From positions 62,001 through 126,000 of the forward strand of contig SEFZ01000004.1 of the NCBI GenBank assembly GCA_004173185.1: DNA of 64,000 nt. The letters are read 5' to 3'. Source of the stretch: Sphingomonadales bacterium. Lineage in GTDB: Bacteria > Pseudomonadota > Alphaproteobacteria > Sphingomonadales > Sphingomonadaceae. Positions 11,991-21,505 of the stretch are shown piece by piece (positions within the stretch are counted from its first letter, which is position 1; every line of letters begins with the position of its first letter). Under the pieces are notes generated by a model that ran no database searches, was not told the origin of the DNA, and was given only the letters and a program-made list of their open reading frames with translations. The position numbers and the translations under genes were made by a program.

Positions 11991-12166
11991 CGTTCCTACT
12001 ACTCCGAACCTGTTCAGAGGCCCCACCTCGCAGGGTGCTAAGCCGTAAGAGACTGAAGCGGTTCACAGTTCCTCTTCTGGTACGACAATTTGGTCTGTTC
12101 GGTACAAGCGCCACGTGTAAGCTGATGGCCTGAGCCGCGAATCCAGTGGCCGGGGAGGAAGCTGGA
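11991..12166 (+). other. Intergenic leader upstream of the S45 acylase
   Basis: There is no gene here. Short complementary segments (e.g. GTAAGAG near 12046 with CTCTTC near 12073) could fold, but no known RNA family was recognised. A strong Shine-Dalgarno, GGGGAGGAAG, at ~12151-12161 serves the acylase start at 12167. Confidence 0.3.
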
Positions 12167-14314
12167 ATGCGGATCGTCAAACGGATCGCGATTGGCCTTG
12201 GGCTGTTGCTCGTCGTCATCGCGATCGCGCTTGCCACCTGGGAGCCTTTGCTCGCCCAGCGCGTCGCGCCGCCGCCAGCGCACAAATATGACGCGATCAT
12301 CAAGCGCGATAATTTCGGCGTGCCGCACATCTTCGGCAAGACCGATCCTGATGTGTCGTACGGCATTGCTTACGCGCATGCCGAGGATGATTTCGAGACG
12401 CTGCAGGAAGTGCTGGCGATGACCCGCACCCGGCTTGGCGCAATCAACGGCCAGGCGGGCGCGCAGACCGATTTCGTGGTTCACCTGCTTGGTGCGCGCG
12501 CGACGGTCGAACGCGATTATATGAAGCAGCCGGCGGACATCCGTGCGCTGCTCGATGCCTATGCAACGGGGCTGAACCTCTATGCCGAGCGGCATCCGGA
12601 GGAGGTCAAGCTCTCCAAACTTTTCCCGGTCGATGGCCGCGATGTCGCGGTCGGCTTTGTTGTGCGCTCGCCCTTCTTCTTCGGGCTGGAGGGCGTACTC
12701 GGCGCGCTATCGGGCGACAAGCCGCTGCCGCTTGAGAAGGGCTTCGATAAGCCCGACGCGCCGGAGGCGCCCAACGTTACGCCGCTGGGGCCGAACGCAG
12801 CGGAGAATGGCTCGAACGCCTTTGCCGTCGCGCCCAAGCGATCGGCGGATGGCTTCACCCGCTTGGTCTCGAACGCGCATCAGGGCTGGCGCGGTGCTGC
12901 GGCCTGGTACGAGCTGGTCGTCCATTCGCAACAGGGCTGGAATTTCGCGGGCGCGACCTTCCCCGGCGCGCCTTATCCTTTGCTGGGGCATAACGAGCAT
13001 CTCGGCTGGACCAACACGGTCAACCGGCCGGACATGGTCGATCTCTACAAGCTGGTGCTCAATGCGGCGGGAACCGAATATCGCTATGATGGCCAGTGGA
13101 AGCCGCTGGAGGCACAGCGCGTCTGGCTGCCGGTCAAGCTGTGGGGACCGTTCGTGCTGCCAGTGCCGAAGACGGTCTATCGCGCGGTGCAGGGGCCGGT
13201 GCTGATCAACAAGGAAGGTGCCTTCGCGATCAACTATGGCGGGCGTGACCAGATGGGCATGGTCGAGGAATATTACCGGCTCAATCGCGCGCAGAATTTC
13301 GAGCAATGGCAAAAGGCGCTGGCGCAGCACGCGATCCCCGGCACCAACTTTATCTATGGCGATGCGGCGGGCAATATCGCGCATTTCTACAACGCCAATT
13401 TCCCGAACCGAAAGCCGGGCTTCGATTACAAGACGGTTCTAGCGGGCGACACTTCGGCCAATTATCAGGCGGGCACGGTGCCGTGGGCGATGGTGCCGCG
13501 AAACGTCAATCCGGCCTCGGGCTTCCTGATCAACGCCAATAATTCGCCTTTCCAGGCGGCGGGCGCGGGGTCCGAACTCAAGATCGAAGACTGGTCGCCT
13601 CTGCTCGGCATCGAGATGGACACCACCAATCGCGGCACGCGCTCGCTGGAGCTTATGGGGGCGGATCCTTCGATCTCGGCGGAGGATCTGTATCGCATCA
13701 AGTTCGATACCGGGGTGAGCCAGTACAGCTTCCTATATGCGTGGTTCAAGGAACTGATGGCGGTCGATCCCAAGGGCGACAAATTGCTCACCGAAGCGCG
13801 CGAACTGCTCAGCCATTGGGACTTTAACTGGGATGGGAAGGGGCCTGCGGATTCGCTGGCCTTCTCGATCATGCGGGTGCCCAATCGCTGGCATTATGAG
13901 CGCAAGCCCAAGCCCGATCCGCGCGCTGTGCTGGCCGAGGCGGCGGGCTATTTGCAGAAGCATTTCGGCAAGCTCGATATCCCGCTGGGCGAGTTCATCC
14001 GGTTGCAGCAGGGCAAGGTCGATCTGCCGCTCGACGGTGGCCCGGATTCGCTGCGGGCATCGACCAGCTATGACGAGCTTCCCGACGGCCGCCTCGCGAT
14101 CAAGCATGGCGACAGCTTCGTGATGTTCATGACCTGGGACAAAGCGGGCAAGATCCGCTCGGAATCGATCCAGCCTTATGGCTCGGCGACCACGCGGCCG
14201 GATTCGCCGCATTATGCCGATCAGGCGCAGCTATTCGTGCAGCACAAGCTCAAGCCGGTGTGGTTCGATCCTGCCGAGCTGAACGCGCATGTGACGCGGA
14301 GTTACCGGCCGTAA
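12167..14314 (+). CDS. Penicillin amidase (S45) family acylase
   Basis: An Ntn-hydrolase that cleaves amide bonds of acylated substrates (penicillin G, acyl-homoserine lactones or other N-acyl compounds; specificity cannot be read here). The 715-residue precursor has an N-terminal membrane/signal helix (IGLGLLLVVIAIALATW). An alpha-subunit region with KRDNFGVPHIFG follows, then the autocleavage site ENGSNAFAV. The nucleophile is Ser216, exposed after Gly215, which would give a beta subunit of about 500 residues. GHNEHLGWTNT and the later N-x-x-N segment fit the oxyanion and catalytic Asn region. The start at 12167 is preferred over 12146 because of GGGGAGGAAG and the direct MRIVKR signal start. 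Confidence 0.9.
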   Translation: MRIVKRIAIGLGLLLVVIAIALATWEPLLAQRVAPPPAHKYDAIIKRDNFGVPHIFGKTDPDVSYGIAYAHAEDDFETLQEVLAMTRTRLGAINGQAGAQTDFVVHLLGARATVERDYMKQPADIRALLDAYATGLNLYAERHPEEVKLSKLFPVDGRDVAVGFVVRSPFFFGLEGVLGALSGDKPLPLEKGFDKPDAPEAPNVTPLGPNAAENGSNAFAVAPKRSADGFTRLVSNAHQGWRGAAAWYELVVHSQQGWNFAGATFPGAPYPLLGHNEHLGWTNTVNRPDMVDLYKLVLNAAGTEYRYDGQWKPLEAQRVWLPVKLWGPFVLPVPKTVYRAVQGPVLINKEGAFAINYGGRDQMGMVEEYYRLNRAQNFEQWQKALAQHAIPGTNFIYGDAAGNIAHFYNANFPNRKPGFDYKTVLAGDTSANYQAGTVPWAMVPRNVNPASGFLINANNSPFQAAGAGSELKIEDWSPLLGIEMDTTNRGTRSLELMGADPSISAEDLYRIKFDTGVSQYSFLYAWFKELMAVDPKGDKLLTEARELLSHWDFNWDGKGPADSLAFSIMRVPNRWHYERKPKPDPRAVLAEAAGYLQKHFGKLDIPLGEFIRLQQGKVDLPLDGGPDSLRASTSYDELPDGRLAIKHGDSFVMFMTWDKAGKIRSESIQPYGSATTRPDSPHYADQAQLFVQHKLKPVWFDPAELNAHVTRSYRP

Positions 14315-14319
14315 TCGCT

Positions 14320-14391
14320 ATCCCGGCGAAAGCCGGGATCCCGTGGGCCAAGCGCGCGCTTGCGGCCTGAGACCCCGGCTCTCGCCGGGGT
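14320..14391. repeat. Paired REP-like palindromes
   Basis: Two palindromes of the same type stand between convergent genes: ATCCCGGC-GAAA-GCCGGGAT at 14320-14339 and ACCCCGGC-TCTC-GCCGGGGT at 14372-14391. The pairing and position resemble the repetitive extragenic palindromes common in sphingomonad genomes. They may act as weak bidirectional terminators. Confidence 0.8.
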
Positions 14392-14397
14392 GATGGA

Positions 14398-16080
14398 CTA
14401 TTTCGCCGCGGGTGCCGGTGCTGGCGGCGTCGGAGCGCCAATCCCGGTCGCCGGACGCTTCGCCTTGGGCGCGTCCTTGGCGTAGCGATCGCCATAGGTG
14501 TTGCCTTCATACCAGAGCGGCGCTTCCTTGGCGTCGGCGATCTCGCGCGCGATCAGATAGTTCATCCGCGCGAACTTGGCGCCGGCGGCCCAGTCGAACG
14601 GCAAGGTCACCTGATCCGAGACCTTGTGATAATTGGTCGCCAGGAAGTCCTTGAAGATCTTCTCGCCGCCATTTTTGAAGCCGGTGACGAGGAAGACCGA
14701 GGGCACGCCCTGCTTGACGAAGCTGTAGTGATCCGAGCGGACGAAGAGCTGCTCCTGGGGCATGGGATCGGGCGAAAGCGTCACGCCCATCTTGGCGCCA
14801 GCCGCCTCGACGATCGGGCCGAGCGTCGAATGCTCGGCGCCGAACGCGACGACATCCTGAAAGTCGTACAGCAGGATCGGCATGTCGAGATTGACGTCCG
14901 CCACCACCTTGCCCGTGCCGGTGACGGGATAGCGGGCGAGATAGTCCGAGCCGAGCAGCCCGTCTTCCTCGGCAGTCAGCGCGACGAACAGGATCGAACG
15001 CTTCGGTGCCTTGCCGCTCTGCTTGAAGGCGCGTGCGGCCTCGATCATCGTCGCCACGCCCGCCGCATTGTCCATCGCGCCGTTATAAATCTGGTCGCCG
15101 GTCAGCTTGGGATCGACGCCCTCATGATCGAGATGCGCGGAGAGTACGACATATTCGGCGGCGAGCGTGGGGTCCGATCCGGGCAACAGCCCGATGACAT
15201 TGGGGCTGGAGAAATTGCGGACCTTGCTCGTCCGCGCAGTGGTGACCTTGGGCTTGAGCGCGAAGCTCTTGATTGCGCCCGGCTGATCGACAGCGGCATA
15301 GACTTGCGCGGCGCTCATCGGTGCGCCTTCGAACAATGCCGTGGCTGCTGCGCCGTTCACATAAGCGCCGATCTGGATGCCGGTCTCCTCGCCGCCCGGT
15401 GCGCCGGCCGGGCTCAGCCAGTTGGTCTGCTTGCGCCCGAAATAGCCCATCGCCTGCGCCCAGGGGAACGTGCCTTTCAGATTATCCGGGGTGATCAGAT
15501 AGAGCACGCCGATTGCGCCATGCTTGCCGGCATTCTTGCCCCTGTCGCTACCGCCTGCGGCCTTGACCTGATCCGGCGTCATCCCCTTGGGCGTGCCGAT
15601 CAGCGTCACCGCGATTTTGCCGGTCACGTCGATGCCCGCATAGTCCGCGTCCAGGCCATAGCCGACGAACACCGCGTTGCCGCTCACCGCTTGCTCGGTC
15701 GAGCCATAACGCGGGCTGGCCGACAGCAGCACTTCGGCGCCGTTGAGGAATTTCTTGCCCCCGACCGTGACATAGGCCGGCTTGGTTTCGTCGAGCGAAT
15801 ATTCGGCGAAGGGCACCTGCTGATACCAACTGCCATCGGTGCCGCCGGGCTTGAGGCCGAGCGCTCCAAACCGGGTCGCGACATAGCGCGCCGCCACATC
15901 GAAGCCGCGCGTGCCGGCATTGCGGCCCTCGAGCAGATCGTCCGCCAGGAAGGTGATGGTCGCACGCACTTCATCGGCGCTGAACACGGGCTCGCCAGAT
16001 GTTGTTGGTGCCGCGGTCTGGGCGAAGGCTGCAGGAGCAAGGGCGAGCGAAGCCGCGGAGAGAAGGAGGGACAGGCGCAT
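14398..16080 (-). CDS. M28 family zinc peptidase, exported
   Basis: Probable periplasmic aminopeptidase of the M28 family (560 residues). A signal peptide (MRLSLLLSAASLALAPAAFAQ) is followed by a PA-like insert domain (~residues 130-270) and the di-zinc catalytic domain. The metal sites are visible: SAHLDHEG, the bridging Asp in GAMDNAAGVA, catalytic Glu pair in ALTAEEDGLLGS, Asp in NLDMP, and His in RSDHYSF. The upstream in-frame stretch to 16116 is rejected because the signal peptide begins at the second Met. The C-terminus is rich in Pro and Ala. The gene converges with the acylase across the REP pair. Confidence 0.9.
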   Translation of the reverse strand: MRLSLLLSAASLALAPAAFAQTAAPTTSGEPVFSADEVRATITFLADDLLEGRNAGTRGFDVAARYVATRFGALGLKPGGTDGSWYQQVPFAEYSLDETKPAYVTVGGKKFLNGAEVLLSASPRYGSTEQAVSGNAVFVGYGLDADYAGIDVTGKIAVTLIGTPKGMTPDQVKAAGGSDRGKNAGKHGAIGVLYLITPDNLKGTFPWAQAMGYFGRKQTNWLSPAGAPGGEETGIQIGAYVNGAAATALFEGAPMSAAQVYAAVDQPGAIKSFALKPKVTTARTSKVRNFSSPNVIGLLPGSDPTLAAEYVVLSAHLDHEGVDPKLTGDQIYNGAMDNAAGVATMIEAARAFKQSGKAPKRSILFVALTAEEDGLLGSDYLARYPVTGTGKVVADVNLDMPILLYDFQDVVAFGAEHSTLGPIVEAAGAKMGVTLSPDPMPQEQLFVRSDHYSFVKQGVPSVFLVTGFKNGGEKIFKDFLATNYHKVSDQVTLPFDWAAGAKFARMNYLIAREIADAKEAPLWYEGNTYGDRYAKDAPKAKRPATGIGAPTPPAPAPAAK

Positions 16081-16275
16081 TCGAAACAAGCTCCACAGCG
16101 AAGTCGGAAACCACAAAGGCTAATGCAAAATCCGCAACCCGCAAAGCATGCAAAAATATCGCGGATGCTTGACGCTGCGGAACGCTGGCTTTGCCGCTGC
16201 GGCCGCCAAGACCACCGCTTGACAGGCGCGGTCCGCGTGCCGAGTTGTTGCGCAGCAATTCCAAGGAGAGATGAA

Positions 16276-16575
16276 ATGGCGAATGTAGACGGCAGCTGGA
16301 ACACTGTGGCGAAGACCCCGATGGGCGACCAGACGGCAGTGCTGACGGTCAGCTCAAGCGGTGACAGCTTCACCGGCAGCTTCTCGGGCTCGATGGGCAA
16401 TACCGAAGTGAAGGACGGCAAGGTCGATGGCGATCGCCTGACCTTCTCGATCGACATCACCGTGCCGATGCCGATGACGCTGACTGGCGACGTGACCGTC
16501 GATGGCGACGCGATGACCGGCACCGTGACCGCGGGCGCGTTTGGCGCATTCCCGCTGACCGGCACGCGCGCGTAA
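16276..16575 (+). CDS. Small beta-rich protein of unknown function
   Basis: A 99-residue protein with no signal sequence and strictly alternating Gly/Ser/Thr/Asp-rich strands (GSWNTVAKTPMGDQTAVL, GDSFTGSFSGSMG, VDGDAMTGTVTAGAFG). This suggests a small all-beta sandwich. The pattern G-x-W-x-x-x-x-x-T-P-M-G is one I recall from short sphingomonad proteins annotated only as hypothetical. Its start follows AAGGAGAG. It diverges from the M28 peptidase and has its own terminator. Confidence 0.8.
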   Translation: MANVDGSWNTVAKTPMGDQTAVLTVSSSGDSFTGSFSGSMGNTEVKDGKVDGDRLTFSIDITVPMPMTLTGDVTVDGDAMTGTVTAGAFGAFPLTGTRA

Positions 16576-16597
16576 AATTTCGCAGCGTTGAGATTTG

Positions 16598-16633
16598 GGG
16601 CTCGCTTGCCGCAGGGCAGGCGGGCCCTTTTTC
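16598..16633 (+). terminator. Rho-independent terminator of the small beta-rich gene
   Basis: The long stem GGGCTCGCTTGCC pairs with GGCAGGCGGGCCC (two mismatches) and is followed by TTTTT. It starts 22 bases after the stop codon. Confidence 0.85.
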
Positions 16634-16645
16634 TGTCGCGCTGTA

Positions 16646-16665
16646 ATCCCGACTTTCGTCGGGAT
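16646..16665. repeat. REP-like palindrome
   Basis: ATCCCGAC-TTTC-GTCGGGAT is a perfect 8-base palindrome of the same family as the pair at 14320-14391, again between convergent genes and directly after purK. Confidence 0.75.
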
Positions 16666-16670
16666 GACGC

Positions 16671-17740
16671 TCAGCCCCGCTTCACCCGCGTCAAATGCCC
16701 CATCTTGCGGCCCGGCCGGGCATTGCCCTTGCCGTAGAGGTGCAGATGCGTGCCCGGTTCGGCGAGGAATTCCGCCCAGGCGTCGCCTTCATCGCCGATC
16801 AGGTTGAGCATCTCGATTTGCGTGCCCGTCAGCCCGGTCGAACCCAGCGGAAGCCCGCAGATCGCGCGGATATGGTTTTCGAACTGCGAGCATTCCGCGC
16901 CTTCGATCGTCCAATGCCCCGAATTGTGCACGCGCGGTGCCATTTCGTTGAACACCGGACCATCGGGCGTGGCGAAGAATTCGAGCGTCAGCACCCCGAC
17001 ATGATCGAGCGCTTCGGCGACCCGAGCGGAGAGTGCCGCGGCCTGCGCCCAGTGGATCGCGATCTCGTGCGGGGCGGGCACAGTCGAACGGGCCAGGATG
17101 CCGTCCTTATGCTCGTTCCAGGGCGGCGGGTAGCTCGCCAGCGACCCATCGACGCCGCGCACCGTGATGATCGAGAATTCGTGGCTGAACTCGACAAAGC
17201 CTTCGAGGATCGCCGGGCGCTCGCCGATATCGGCCCATGCGGCTTCGGCTTCGCTGGCGTGCATGATGCGCACCTGACCCTTGCCGTCATAGCCGAGCCG
17301 CAGCGTCTTGAGGATCGCGGGTGCGCCGATTTCGGCGATGGCGGCCTTTAGCTGGTCGAGCGTTTCGACCAATGCCCAGGGTGCAGTGCGCCCGCCCAGA
17401 TCCCCGACGAACGCCTTTTCGCGCGCCCGGTCCTGCGCGATCTCGAGGCTCTTGGGGCCGGGCCGCACCGGCAGCTTGCCGCTGAGATATTCGACCGGGC
17501 CGAGCGCGATATTCTCGAACTCATAGGTCACGACATCGGCCTGCGCCGCCATCTCATCGAGGACGATGCGGCTGTGATAATCGGCGCGGGTGAAGCTGGA
17601 CGCAGTCTGCGCCGCGACGCTTTCGGCATCGGGGGCGAGGATGTGGGTGCGGTAGCCCAATTGTGCCGCCGCGCTCGCCAGCATCCGGCCGAGCTGCCCG
17701 CCGCCGAGGATGCCGATCGTCGATCCGGGAGGCAACGCGC

Positions 17741-17744
<4 letters not shown>
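16671..17744 (-). CDS. purK: N5-carboxyaminoimidazole ribonucleotide synthase
   Basis: ATP-dependent carboxylation of AIR to N5-CAIR in purine synthesis. It has 357 residues and an ATP-grasp fold: [14 protein letters not shown] at the N-terminus, the ATP site ([15 protein letters not shown]), [12 protein letters not shown], and the metal-binding [14 protein letters not shown]. It overlaps purE by 4 bases (ATGA), so the two are translationally coupled, as expected for enzymes that hand N5-CAIR directly to each other. Confidence 0.97.
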
Positions 17745-18223
<479 letters not shown>

Positions 18224-18244
18224 GCGCGGTTCCTAGAGGCGAAA

Positions 18245-18931
18245 TCAGCGTTCGGACAGATAATAGCGGTCGGTCGCCGCCAGATTATCGTCGAGTTCGA
18301 AGACGATCGGCTGGCCGGTCGGGATCTCCAGGCTGACGATATCATTGTCGGCGATGTTCGAGAGATGCTTGACCAAGGCACGCAGTGAATTGCCGTGCGC
18401 CGAGACGATGACGCGCTTGCCGGCCTTCAGATCGGGGGCGATCTTTGCTTCCCAATACGGCTGAACGCGGGCGATCGTGTCTTTCAGGCTCTCGGTCTGC
18501 GGGATCTTGATGCCGGCATAGCGGCGGTCCTTGGCGAGATCGAACTCGCTATCTTCGGCACCCAGCGGCGGCGCGATATCGAAGGCGCGGCGCCAGATAT
18601 GGACCTGTTCGTCGCCGTGAATCTTCGCGGTCTCGGCCTTGTTGAGGCCGGTCAGCCCGCCATAATGCCGCTCGTTGAGCGCCCAGTCCTTCTCGACCGG
18701 CAACCACAACCGGCCCATTTCCTCAAGCGCGAGGTTGAGCGTCTTGATCGCGCGGGTCTGCAGGCTGGTATAGCATTGATCGAAATCGAAGCCCTTGTCG
18801 GCGAGCAGCTTGCCCGCGGCCTTGGCCTCTTCGATCCCCTGATCGGTCAGATTGACGTCCCACCATCCGGTGAAGCGGTTTTCGAGGTTCCAGGCCGATT
18901 GGCCGTGGCGGATCAGGACGAGCGTGGGCAT
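18245..18931 (-). CDS. gpmA: 2,3-bisphosphoglycerate-dependent phosphoglycerate mutase
   Basis: Interconverts 3- and 2-phosphoglycerate in glycolysis. The 228-residue protein is of the dPGM class. The LIRHGQSAWN motif carries the phospho-accepting His9, then ERHYGGLTGLNKAE and VSAHGNSLRALVKHL with the second catalytic His. It leads the operon with purE and purK, linking two unrelated pathways only by location. Confidence 0.97.
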   Translation of the reverse strand: MPTLVLIRHGQSAWNLENRFTGWWDVNLTDQGIEEAKAAGKLLADKGFDFDQCYTSLQTRAIKTLNLALEEMGRLWLPVEKDWALNERHYGGLTGLNKAETAKIHGDEQVHIWRRAFDIAPPLGAEDSEFDLAKDRRYAGIKIPQTESLKDTIARVQPYWEAKIAPDLKAGKRVIVSAHGNSLRALVKHLSNIADNDIVSLEIPTGQPIVFELDDNLAATDRYYLSER

Positions 18932-19092
18932 GTGCGGCTCCGGACTGTTGCGAGCGTTTGGCGTGCCTGTAGAGAGAAAGCAGGCCCTTCGACAAGCTCA
19001 GGATGCGCGGAGTTTGCTGTGGCGCTTGCAAGAGAAACTTCCGCACCTTCGGCGCTCGCTCCCTCTCCGTCTTCCCAAAGGGAAGACGGATA
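18932..19092. repeat. Intergenic repeats (GACAAGCTCAGG element and hairpin)
   Basis: The sequence GCCCTTCGACAAGCTCAGGA (18984-19003) is a dispersed intergenic element known from many proteobacteria. A perfect hairpin, CCGTCTTCCC-AAA-GGGAAGACGG, lies at about 19067-19089, immediately after the GNAT gene on the minus strand. It has no T-run, so it could be a repeat or a weak terminator. Confidence 0.6.
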
Positions 19093-19551
19093 TTACAACA
19101 CGCGCGTCATGAAGCGGCTGAACGGATCGTTCGCCGGATAATCGCCAAACGCGCCGCAATCGGTGAAGCCGAATTTGCGGTACAGCGCGATGGCTGGCTC
19201 AAACGCCTCGCCCGATCCCGTCTCAAGGCTCAGTCGCTTGATCCCGCGGGCGCGCGCGGCGCTCAGGATATGCGAGAGGATCGCCGCGCCCGTGCCGCTG
19301 CGCAGCAGTCCCGGCGCGGTGCGCATAGATTTGATTTCGCCCTGTGCGGCGTCGATCTGTTTGAGCGCGCCGATGCCGGTCAGCGCGTCGCCCTTCCACG
19401 CCGACCAGAAGCTGATGTCGGGCGTCTTCAATCCCGAGAGGTCGAGGAAGTGACAGCTTTCCGCAGGCGAATTGGCCAGCATGCCCTGCGCGTGCAGGGT
19501 GAGCAGGTCGATCACTTGCGGGTCATCAAGCCCGCCCTCGCGAATTTCCAC
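19093..19551 (-). CDS. GNAT family N-acetyltransferase
   Basis: A 152-residue single GNAT domain. The acetyl-CoA pyrophosphate loop is visible as R-T-A-P-G-L-L-R-S-G-T-G-A-A-I, and the C-terminal A-L-Y-R-K-F-G-F-x-x-C-G segment fits motif B. The acceptor is unknown. It starts with GTG at 19551, directly abutting the stop of the M14 gene, so it is probably translated by coupling as the last gene of the DUF4136-M14-GNAT operon. Confidence 0.88.
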   Translation of the reverse strand: MEIREGGLDDPQVIDLLTLHAQGMLANSPAESCHFLDLSGLKTPDISFWSAWKGDALTGIGALKQIDAAQGEIKSMRTAPGLLRSGTGAAILSHILSAARARGIKRLSLETGSGEAFEPAIALYRKFGFTDCGAFGDYPANDPFSRFMTRVL

Positions 19552-20667
19552 TCAGATCTCGTCGATCATGCTGGCGAGCGTCTCAAGGCAGGCATGCGCC
19601 AGCGTCTTGCACCGCTCCGGGCTCCACGCGAAATCCTTGTCGGGGTTCGCGTCATGATCCTTGAACGGCATCTCCAGCGTCATCGAGATCGCGCCGAAAC
19701 GCTGGGCGAGCTGGTTGGTCGACATGGAGAGATTGGCGGTGCCCGGCGCGGCCTTGCTATAGCCCAGCTCGGTCTGGAAGTCGGGGGTCTGCTTCGCAAG
19801 GCGGCGGCCATATTCGTAGAATTTCTCGCCCATTTCGTCGGTCCAGCGTGCAATCCCTTCGAAGCCCGCGAGGAAATTGGCGGGGATCGCTTCGTCGCCA
19901 TGAATGTCCATCGCAAAGGCGCAGCCGGTCTCGTCCATGGCATTGCGGACGAGCAGCACCTCCGGGCTCTTCTCCATCGTCGGCGCATGCCATTCGCGGT
20001 TGAGGTTCACGCCCGCCGCATTGGTGCGCAGATGGCCGCGACGTGAGCCGTCCGGGTTCATGTTGGGGACGATGTGGAAGGTCGCCTTTTCGCGCAGCGC
20101 CGTCGCGGTGGCGTTGCCCGAGGTCAGGAACTCCAGCGCGCCCTCGGCCCAATATTCGGCCATGCTTTCGCCGGGATGCTGGCGGGCATAGATCCACACC
20201 TGCTTTTCGCCTTTGCCCATGCTCAGCACGTCGATCGACTGGCCATCGAGCGTCGCGCCAAGCTCGCGGTGCGATACGCCCGGCATCAGCGCGATGCGGC
20301 TGACCAGATCGTGATGCCGCTCCATCGAATAGGGTGCGAAATAGGCGAACCAGGCGATGTCGCTGTCGAATCGGTGGGTGAAGCGCAATACGCCATCTGC
20401 ATAGCTGGTCTCGGCCAGCTTCCATGCCTCACGGTCCGTCGAGACGCGGGTGCTATAGCCCGGCCAGCCATCGGGATAGGCAGAGCCTCCGGCATTCAGG
20501 ATGCGGAAGGTGACCGTCCGGCCCTTCGCGCCGCTCACCCGAAAGTGAAACCATTGAAAGAAATCGGAGAGATGATCGACGACGATTTCGAGATCGGCCC
20601 GGTCGCCGTCGATGGTCTTCACGCGGATGTTGCCGCTGTCGAAAGCAGCGTTGATCTGGATGCTCAT
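19552..20667 (-). CDS. M14 family cytosolic-type carboxypeptidase
   Basis: A zinc carboxypeptidase of the cytosolic M14 type (371 residues), with an N-terminal beta domain (~1-125) preceding the catalytic domain. The zinc ligands are in RQHPGES (His, Glu) and MDIHGDE (His). The substrate site is seen in [25 protein letters not shown], and the catalytic Glu in TLEMPFKDH. There is no signal peptide, so it is cytoplasmic. The frame is open far upstream, but the start is placed at 20667, where its ATG overlaps the lipoprotein stop. Substrates of bacterial members are poorly known; relatives in eukaryotes trim tubulin tails. Confidence 0.92.
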   Translation of the reverse strand: MSIQINAAFDSGNIRVKTIDGDRADLEIVVDHLSDFFQWFHFRVSGAKGRTVTFRILNAGGSAYPDGWPGYSTRVSTDREAWKLAETSYADGVLRFTHRFDSDIAWFAYFAPYSMERHHDLVSRIALMPGVSHRELGATLDGQSIDVLSMGKGEKQVWIYARQHPGESMAEYWAEGALEFLTSGNATATALREKATFHIVPNMNPDGSRRGHLRTNAAGVNLNREWHAPTMEKSPEVLLVRNAMDETGCAFAMDIHGDEAIPANFLAGFEGIARWTDEMGEKFYEYGRRLAKQTPDFQTELGYSKAAPGTANLSMSTNQLAQRFGAISMTLEMPFKDHDANPDKDFAWSPERCKTLAHACLETLASMIDEI

Positions 20668-21278
20668 TTCACCGTGATAGTCACCCCCGACTCGCCGGGG
20701 AAGCCCTTGAAGAGCGCGCTTGCGAGCCGTCCGGCTGTTTCGGTGGGCTGATCGCCGGCCGATTGGGTGATCGCGCGGCCTTCCCACAAGGTGGAATTGT
20801 CGCTGCGGCGGCGCAACTGGACCGAGAGTTCGGAGACGTAGATATTCTTGGTCTTGCCGCCGACCCCGAACGAAAGTCCGCCACCGAGGCCCACGCCGCC
20901 ACCGCGCCGTCCACCGCCATAGCTGCCGCCGCCGATGCCGATCGAGACCGGCGGTGCTTCGCGATAGCTTCCGGCTGGCGTGCGCTTGAAGCCAACCGCG
21001 GCGATATAGCCCGATTGCATGTCCACGCCGCCTTTGACGTAGCCCATCTTCTCCAGCTCGATTCGCACGGCATCGGCATAAAGCTGATATTCGGGGCTGT
21101 TTGTCGCGTCTGCAGCGATTGGCTCGATCGCCACGGTGGTGCGTTCGGTCAGCGGCTGGCCGAGATGATAGCGCGTCACGTCGATCGGCCCGCCGCGCGT
21201 GGAGGCGGTGCAACCGCCGAGCAGGGCGGCGCCGGCAAGCAAAGCAAGAGTGAGCGGCTTGGTCACGGGCTTCTCCAT
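20664..21278 (-). CDS. DUF4136-type lipoprotein
   Basis: A 204-residue predicted lipoprotein. The signal [13 protein letters not shown] gives a lipid-modified Cys23. The mature part fits the DUF4136 fold (strand and helix pattern, [17 protein letters not shown], and a late [22 protein letters not shown]). It carries a glycine-rich insert (~125-155, [13 protein letters not shown]). The upstream in-frame stretch to 21383 is rejected because the lipoprotein signal begins at 21278. It is the first gene of the operon with the M14 peptidase (4-base ATGA overlap). Function is unknown. Confidence 0.85.
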   Translation of the reverse strand: MEKPVTKPLTLALLAGAALLGGCTASTRGGPIDVTRYHLGQPLTERTTVAIEPIAADATNSPEYQLYADAVRIELEKMGYVKGGVDMQSGYIAAVGFKRTPAGSYREAPPVSIGIGGGSYGGGRRGGGVGLGGGLSFGVGGKTKNIYVSELSVQLRRRSDNSTLWEGRAITQSAGDQPTETAGRLASALFKGFPGESGVTITVK

Positions 21279-21436
21279 GGTTTCGCGAGCGCAACGGCTC
21301 ATCGGGCATGTAACAAGAGTCACGGCGAGTCGGTTCCCAACTCGGTTTTCGGGCTTCCGTGCCTTGACTTGATACGGTTCCACCTCTAGGCGACCCCCTC
21401 TTTTCCAGACACCAATATTCGAGAAGCGAATCGGTC

Positions 21437-21505
21437 ATGAAGATCGTGAATTCATTGAAGTCGCTCAAGGGGCGTCACCGCGATAACCGCGTGATCCGTC
21501 GGCGC
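21437..21505 (+). pseudogene. rpmJ: 50S ribosomal protein L36, truncated after 23 codons
   Basis: The first 23 codons, [20 protein letters not shown] followed by RRR, are the N-terminal half of a type B bacterial L36, whose alphaproteobacterial form I recall as 41 residues continuing G-R-x-Y-V-I-N-K. Here the L36 sequence stops at codon 23. The reading frame runs on for 39 unrelated basic residues to a stop at 21623-21625. The sequence entered at this point is the middle of a HAD hydrolase gene in another frame. TTGACT at 21364-21369 may belong to the original rpmJ promoter. L36 is dispensable in some bacteria, and another copy may exist elsewhere. Confidence 0.8.
21492..21505 (+). other. 14-base deletion junction shared by rpmJ and HAD gene
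   Basis: TGATCCGTCGGCGC reads as part of V-I-R-R-R in the L36 frame and as D-P-S-A-L in the HAD frame. Sequence that fits both genes at the point where one ends and the other begins is what recombination between two short direct repeats leaves behind. Confidence 0.65.

Noticed and set aside
12005..12021. GAACCTGTTC as a LexA-like palindrome before the acylase
   Set aside because: Spacing of two bases fits neither the alphaproteobacterial GTTC-N7-GTTC nor the Gram-positive GAAC-N4-GTTC operator.
19552..21468. 638-codon frame that would fuse the M14 peptidase with upstream sequence
   Set aside because: The upstream half is the lipoprotein gene read out of frame. The peptidase start at 20667 fits the family and an ATGA overlap.
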